Of a stretch of DNA of 16,905 nucleotides, positions 14,885-16,905 are shown piece by piece. How positions within the stretch are numbered: the stretch's first letter is position 1; each line of letters begins with the position of its first letter. Source of the DNA: an uncultured Clostridia bacterium. GTDB lineage: Bacteria > Bacillota > Clostridia > Christensenellales > UBA3700. The notes below the pieces were generated by a model. The model did no database searches. It was not told the DNA's origin and saw only the letters and a list, made by a program, of their open reading frames with translations. The stretch covers positions 1 through 16,905 of the forward strand of contig CAMWPK010000014.1 of NCBI GenBank assembly GCA_947176115.1. The letters run 5' to 3'. A program made the position numbers and the translations under genes.

Positions 14885-16027
14885 ATGATGGAAGAAAAAA
14901 CATTAAACCAAGACCTTGAAAACAAAGAGGTCGAAACGGGTAATACTCCCGAAGCTCCAAAGAAGAGTAAAGGCAAAGCATTTTTGCAATTGGTTATCTT
15001 CATTTTGTTGAGCATGGCTGGCTTTATCGTTCAAATGATTATAGAGCAAGTCGGCGGAAGAGTATCTGCAATTAAAAATATGCAAATCAACGGCACGACT
15101 GACTTTGAGTTGTTTGGAATTCCAAATACTTATGGCGCATTTATCGTGAGTATGGTAGCAATTTTCATTTGTAAAATAATCAACTTCGTTTTACATAGAA
15201 AAGTGCTATTCAAGCCTAGACACAATCTTACGTTCGGAATAGTTATGTACGTTATTTTCAGCGTTGCTTTGTGGTTTGGTTCTGCTGTAGTAAAGAAACC
15301 TGTTCAAGACGCATTGATGGGTTGGTCATTCTGGACAGAACACATCACAAAAGATCCGGAAGGTTGGGCTTTGACGTTGGCAGTTATGGTATACTCAACG
15401 GCTGACCTTATCATAATGTTCTTTGCTGAGAAGTTCTTGATCATGAACGACAAACTTTTCAAAAAGAAGAACCAAGAGGAAATTGTCGCTCCTGTTGCAG
15501 AAAACGTAGCTCCTGCAGAAGAACAAGCAGTTGCCGCTGACAGCGCAGTAGTTCAAGACGTTGCCCCTGTAGCTGAAGAAGCAAAGGCTGAAGAAGTAGT
15601 TGCTCAAGAGCAAGTAGTTGAGGAAGTAAAAGAGCAAGCTCCTGTAGAAGAAATTCCTGCAGTCGAAGAGGCTGTAGTTGAGGAAGTAGTAGTAGAAGAA
15701 GTTAAGACAGAAGAACCTGCGCCTGTAGCCGAAGAAGTACAAGAAACTCCTGTAGAGGAAGAAGTTACTACTCAAGAGGCAGTCGCAGAAGAAGTTGTTG
15801 AAGAAGTAGTCGCTACTGAGGAAGTAGTTGCAGACGCAGTAGTAGAAGAAGCTCCAGCTAAGAAGCCTGCTACTAAGAAGACCGCGACTTCGACGGCTAA
15901 GAAGACTACGGCATCTACCGCAAAGAAGACTTCTACCGCTAAAAAGCCAGCTACGTCAACAGCAAAGAAGACGACTACGGCAAGCAAGTCTACGACTGCT
16001 AAGAAAACGACGACAACCAAGAAATAA
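14885..16027 (+). CDS. GtrA-like membrane protein with acidic then Lys-rich tail
   Basis: 380 residues in three parts. Residues ~32-190 hold four hydrophobic segments (about 32-54, 83-105, 117-135, 161-188). The second ends in NFVLHRKVLFK, like the NF..NRK..F signature of GtrA-family membrane proteins. Residues 198-322 are a low-complexity Glu/Val/Ala region with 38 Glu and 3 Asp in 125 residues. Residues 326-380 are made mainly of Lys, Thr, Ala and Ser, with 17 Lys mostly in KK pairs and no acidic residue, like the C-terminal tails of histone H1-like proteins. Function is unknown; GtrA proteins are linked to moving polyprenyl-linked sugars. AGGAAGG at 14874-14880 fits either the ATG at 14885 or the one at 14888. 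It has its own promoter and a terminator right after the stop. Confidence 0.72.
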   Translation: MMEEKTLNQDLENKEVETGNTPEAPKKSKGKAFLQLVIFILLSMAGFIVQMIIEQVGGRVSAIKNMQINGTTDFELFGIPNTYGAFIVSMVAIFICKIINFVLHRKVLFKPRHNLTFGIVMYVIFSVALWFGSAVVKKPVQDALMGWSFWTEHITKDPEGWALTLAVMVYSTADLIIMFFAEKFLIMNDKLFKKKNQEEIVAPVAENVAPAEEQAVAADSAVVQDVAPVAEEAKAEEVVAQEQVVEEVKEQAPVEEIPAVEEAVVEEVVVEEVKTEEPAPVAEEVQETPVEEEVTTQEAVAEEVVEEVVATEEVVADAVVEEAPAKKPATKKTATSTAKKTTASTAKKTSTAKKPATSTAKKTTTASKSTTAKKTTTTKK

Positions 16028-16040
16028 TCTTGTGTGTATC

Positions 16041-16077
16041 AAAAAATGCGTCACTTGAACGGTGACGCATTTTTTTA
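16041..16077. terminator. Bidirectional terminator overlapping the recombinase stop codon
   Basis: ATGCGTCAC (16046-16054) pairs with GTGACGCAT (16062-16070), flanked by an A-run on the left and seven T on the right. The T-run reaches the recombinase stop codon (16075-16077, minus strand). It can end both converging genes. Confidence 0.9.
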
Positions 16078-16677
16078 TTGAAAGTCTTGGCTAAGTTTGT
16101 GCAGATGGTAATAAAACGTCGAGGGTCTGACGTCCAGCAAGTCAAGCGCGTCAGAAAGCGCGATTTTCTTTTCGATATACAGTTCAGTGACTTCAACAAA
16201 CATTTCAGTATACTTTTTCTTGGGTCTGCCAAAGCTGATTCCGCGCTGTTTGGCAAGGGCGATACCTTCGGCTTGACGGGCGCGAATGTTTTGTCTTTCG
16301 TTCTCGGCGACAAAAGAGAGAAGTTGCAGAACTACGTCTGATATAAATCTGCCCACCAAGTTGTCGGCTTTATCTCTTGTGTCAAGCAATGGCATATCCA
16401 AGACAAGTATGTCGGCGCCAATTTGTTTGGTGATCTTTTTCCATTGTTCAATGATCATATCATAGTTGCGCCCCAATCTATCTATTGATTTTATTACGAC
16501 TAGATCTCCGGCTCTCAATCTCTTAATGAGGCGGGTGTATTCTTTACGTTCAAAGTTCTTGCCACTTTTTTTATCGCAAAAAATATTAGTGTTCTTAATT
16601 CCAAATTTTAGAAATTCTTCAATTTGTCTGCCAAGATTTTGATCTGTGGCTGACACGCGTGCATAACCGTATTGCAA
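16075..16677 (-). CDS. Small serine recombinase (resolvase/invertase family)
   Basis: A 200-residue site-specific recombinase. Counting from the TTG at 16677, the catalytic Ser9 sits in YARVSATDQN, Arg7 precedes it, and Arg67 and Arg70 lie in SIDRLGRN, matching the gamma-delta resolvase arrangement (Ser10, Arg8, Arg68, Arg71). The long dimerisation helix (FVAENERQNIRARQAEG) and a C-terminal helix-turn-helix (ALSDALDLLDVRPSTFYYHL) complete the fold. I prefer the TTG start because AGGAG lies ten bases upstream. The longer frame from the ATG at 16719 has no ribosome binding site, and its KKKRRQRK extension is simply that purine-rich site translated. No transposase, inverted repeat ends or partner gene is visible, so resolvase, invertase or a relic of a mobile element all remain open. 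Confidence 0.87.
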   Translation of the reverse strand: MQYGYARVSATDQNLGRQIEEFLKFGIKNTNIFCDKKSGKNFERKEYTRLIKRLRAGDLVVIKSIDRLGRNYDMIIEQWKKITKQIGADILVLDMPLLDTRDKADNLVGRFISDVVLQLLSFVAENERQNIRARQAEGIALAKQRGISFGRPKKKYTEMFVEVTELYIEKKIALSDALDLLDVRPSTFYYHLHKLSQDFQ

Positions 16678-16748
16678 TTTTCGTTGTCTCCTTTTTTTCT
16701 TCGTAGGTATTATTGCCATTTTGAAAATAAATTGTATTTTTTAATGGC

Positions 16749-16774
16749 AGATATGTTAAGAATAACAAATATCT
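16749..16774. repeat. Inverted repeat upstream of the recombinase gene
   Basis: AGATAT-GTTA (16749-16758) pairs with TAAC (16763-16766) and ATATCT (16769-16774), with a 4-base loop and a 2-base bulge. It lies 30-100 bases upstream of the recombinase start (depending on the start used) and could be an operator or part of a recombination site. Confidence 0.4.
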
Positions 16775-16859
16775 TTGCCCAAGTCCAAGAATTTTTAGCT
16801 TTAACGAATAGAAAATGTAAAAATGTAAATAATAGAGAGCAAATATCAAAAATTATATT

Positions 16860-16885
16860 TTGACATAGAAATTTCTATATGTCAA
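16860..16885. repeat. Near-perfect 26-bp palindrome (TTGACATA..TATGTCAA)
   Basis: TTGACATAGAAA (16860-16871) is followed at once by TTTCTATATGTCAA (16872-16885). The arms match completely except for an extra TA in the right arm. Both strands therefore read TTGACA outward-in, and a TATAAT lies on the minus strand at 16857-16852, but 22 bases from TTGACA, too far for a normal promoter. It may be an operator or a recombinase site. Confidence 0.5.
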
Positions 16886-16905
16886 GTATTTTATTGAAAA
16901 TTCTA

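Noticed and set aside
15395..16020. Long minus-strand frames opposite the Glu- and Lys-rich tails of the 14885 gene
   Set aside because: They are shadows of low-complexity GAA/GTA and AAG/ACT codons, with no ribosome binding site and nonsense composition.
16744..16863. A 39-codon ORF on the + strand upstream of the recombinase
   Set aside because: No ribosome binding site, very AT-rich, no recognisable motif, and it contains the hairpin at 16749-16774. It is probably chance.
16075..16905. Insertion sequence or transposon around the recombinase
   Set aside because: There is no transposase, no terminal inverted repeats and no target duplication within the window, and the gene shares a normal bidirectional terminator with its neighbour.

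Overview
The window looks like chromosomal DNA from an anaerobic, low-to-moderate GC Gram-positive bacterium, most likely an uncultured gut-type Clostridia lineage. This is inferred from gene content and style, not from a marker gene. The supporting signs are an oxygen-sensitive class III ribonucleotide reductase (nrdD/nrdG), an NADP-type glutamate dehydrogenase, strong AGGAGG-type ribosome binding sites, TTGnnn/TG-extended -10 promoters and compact bidirectional terminators. No rRNA, tRNA, CRISPR array or intact insertion sequence was seen.

Layout. Positions 2-3061 (+) hold two adjoining tandem paralogues of a secreted or membrane-anchored GH30-type glycoside hydrolase; the first is cut by the left edge. 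Positions 3154-5232 (+) hold two adjacent G3E (CobW/P47K) GTPases. The first carries a very histidine-rich metal-binding loop. The second is divergent and ends in a domain resembling the TIGR03943/YcgQ (DUF1980) C-terminus. A 137-base imperfect palindrome follows, then dUTPase (5474-5980) and a small lipoprotein (6127-6678). On the minus strand, nrdD-nrdG (9371 down to 6757) form a two-gene operon with a pair of NrdR-like boxes upstream. Positions 9820-13193 (+) carry a CLC chloride channel/antiporter with a TrkA-C domain, overlapping by 4 nt an ABC-F translation factor; a perfect 10-bp inverted repeat covers the start of this operon. gdhA lies on the minus strand (14625 to 13288). It is divergent from a GtrA-like membrane protein (14885-16027) that has an acidic tail followed by an H1-like basic tail. 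A small serine recombinase (minus, 16677 to 16075) closes the window, with palindromic sequences upstream of it.

How they work together. nrdD/nrdG make dNTPs anaerobically and Dut removes dUTP, although the two loci are separately transcribed. The paired GTPases look like a metal-trafficking module, probably zinc or another transition metal. The glycosidase pair points to extracellular polysaccharide use. The rest is mostly housekeeping. The least explained items are the DUF1980-fused GTPase, the large palindrome after it, the bipartite-tailed membrane protein and the recombinase with its flanking palindromes.
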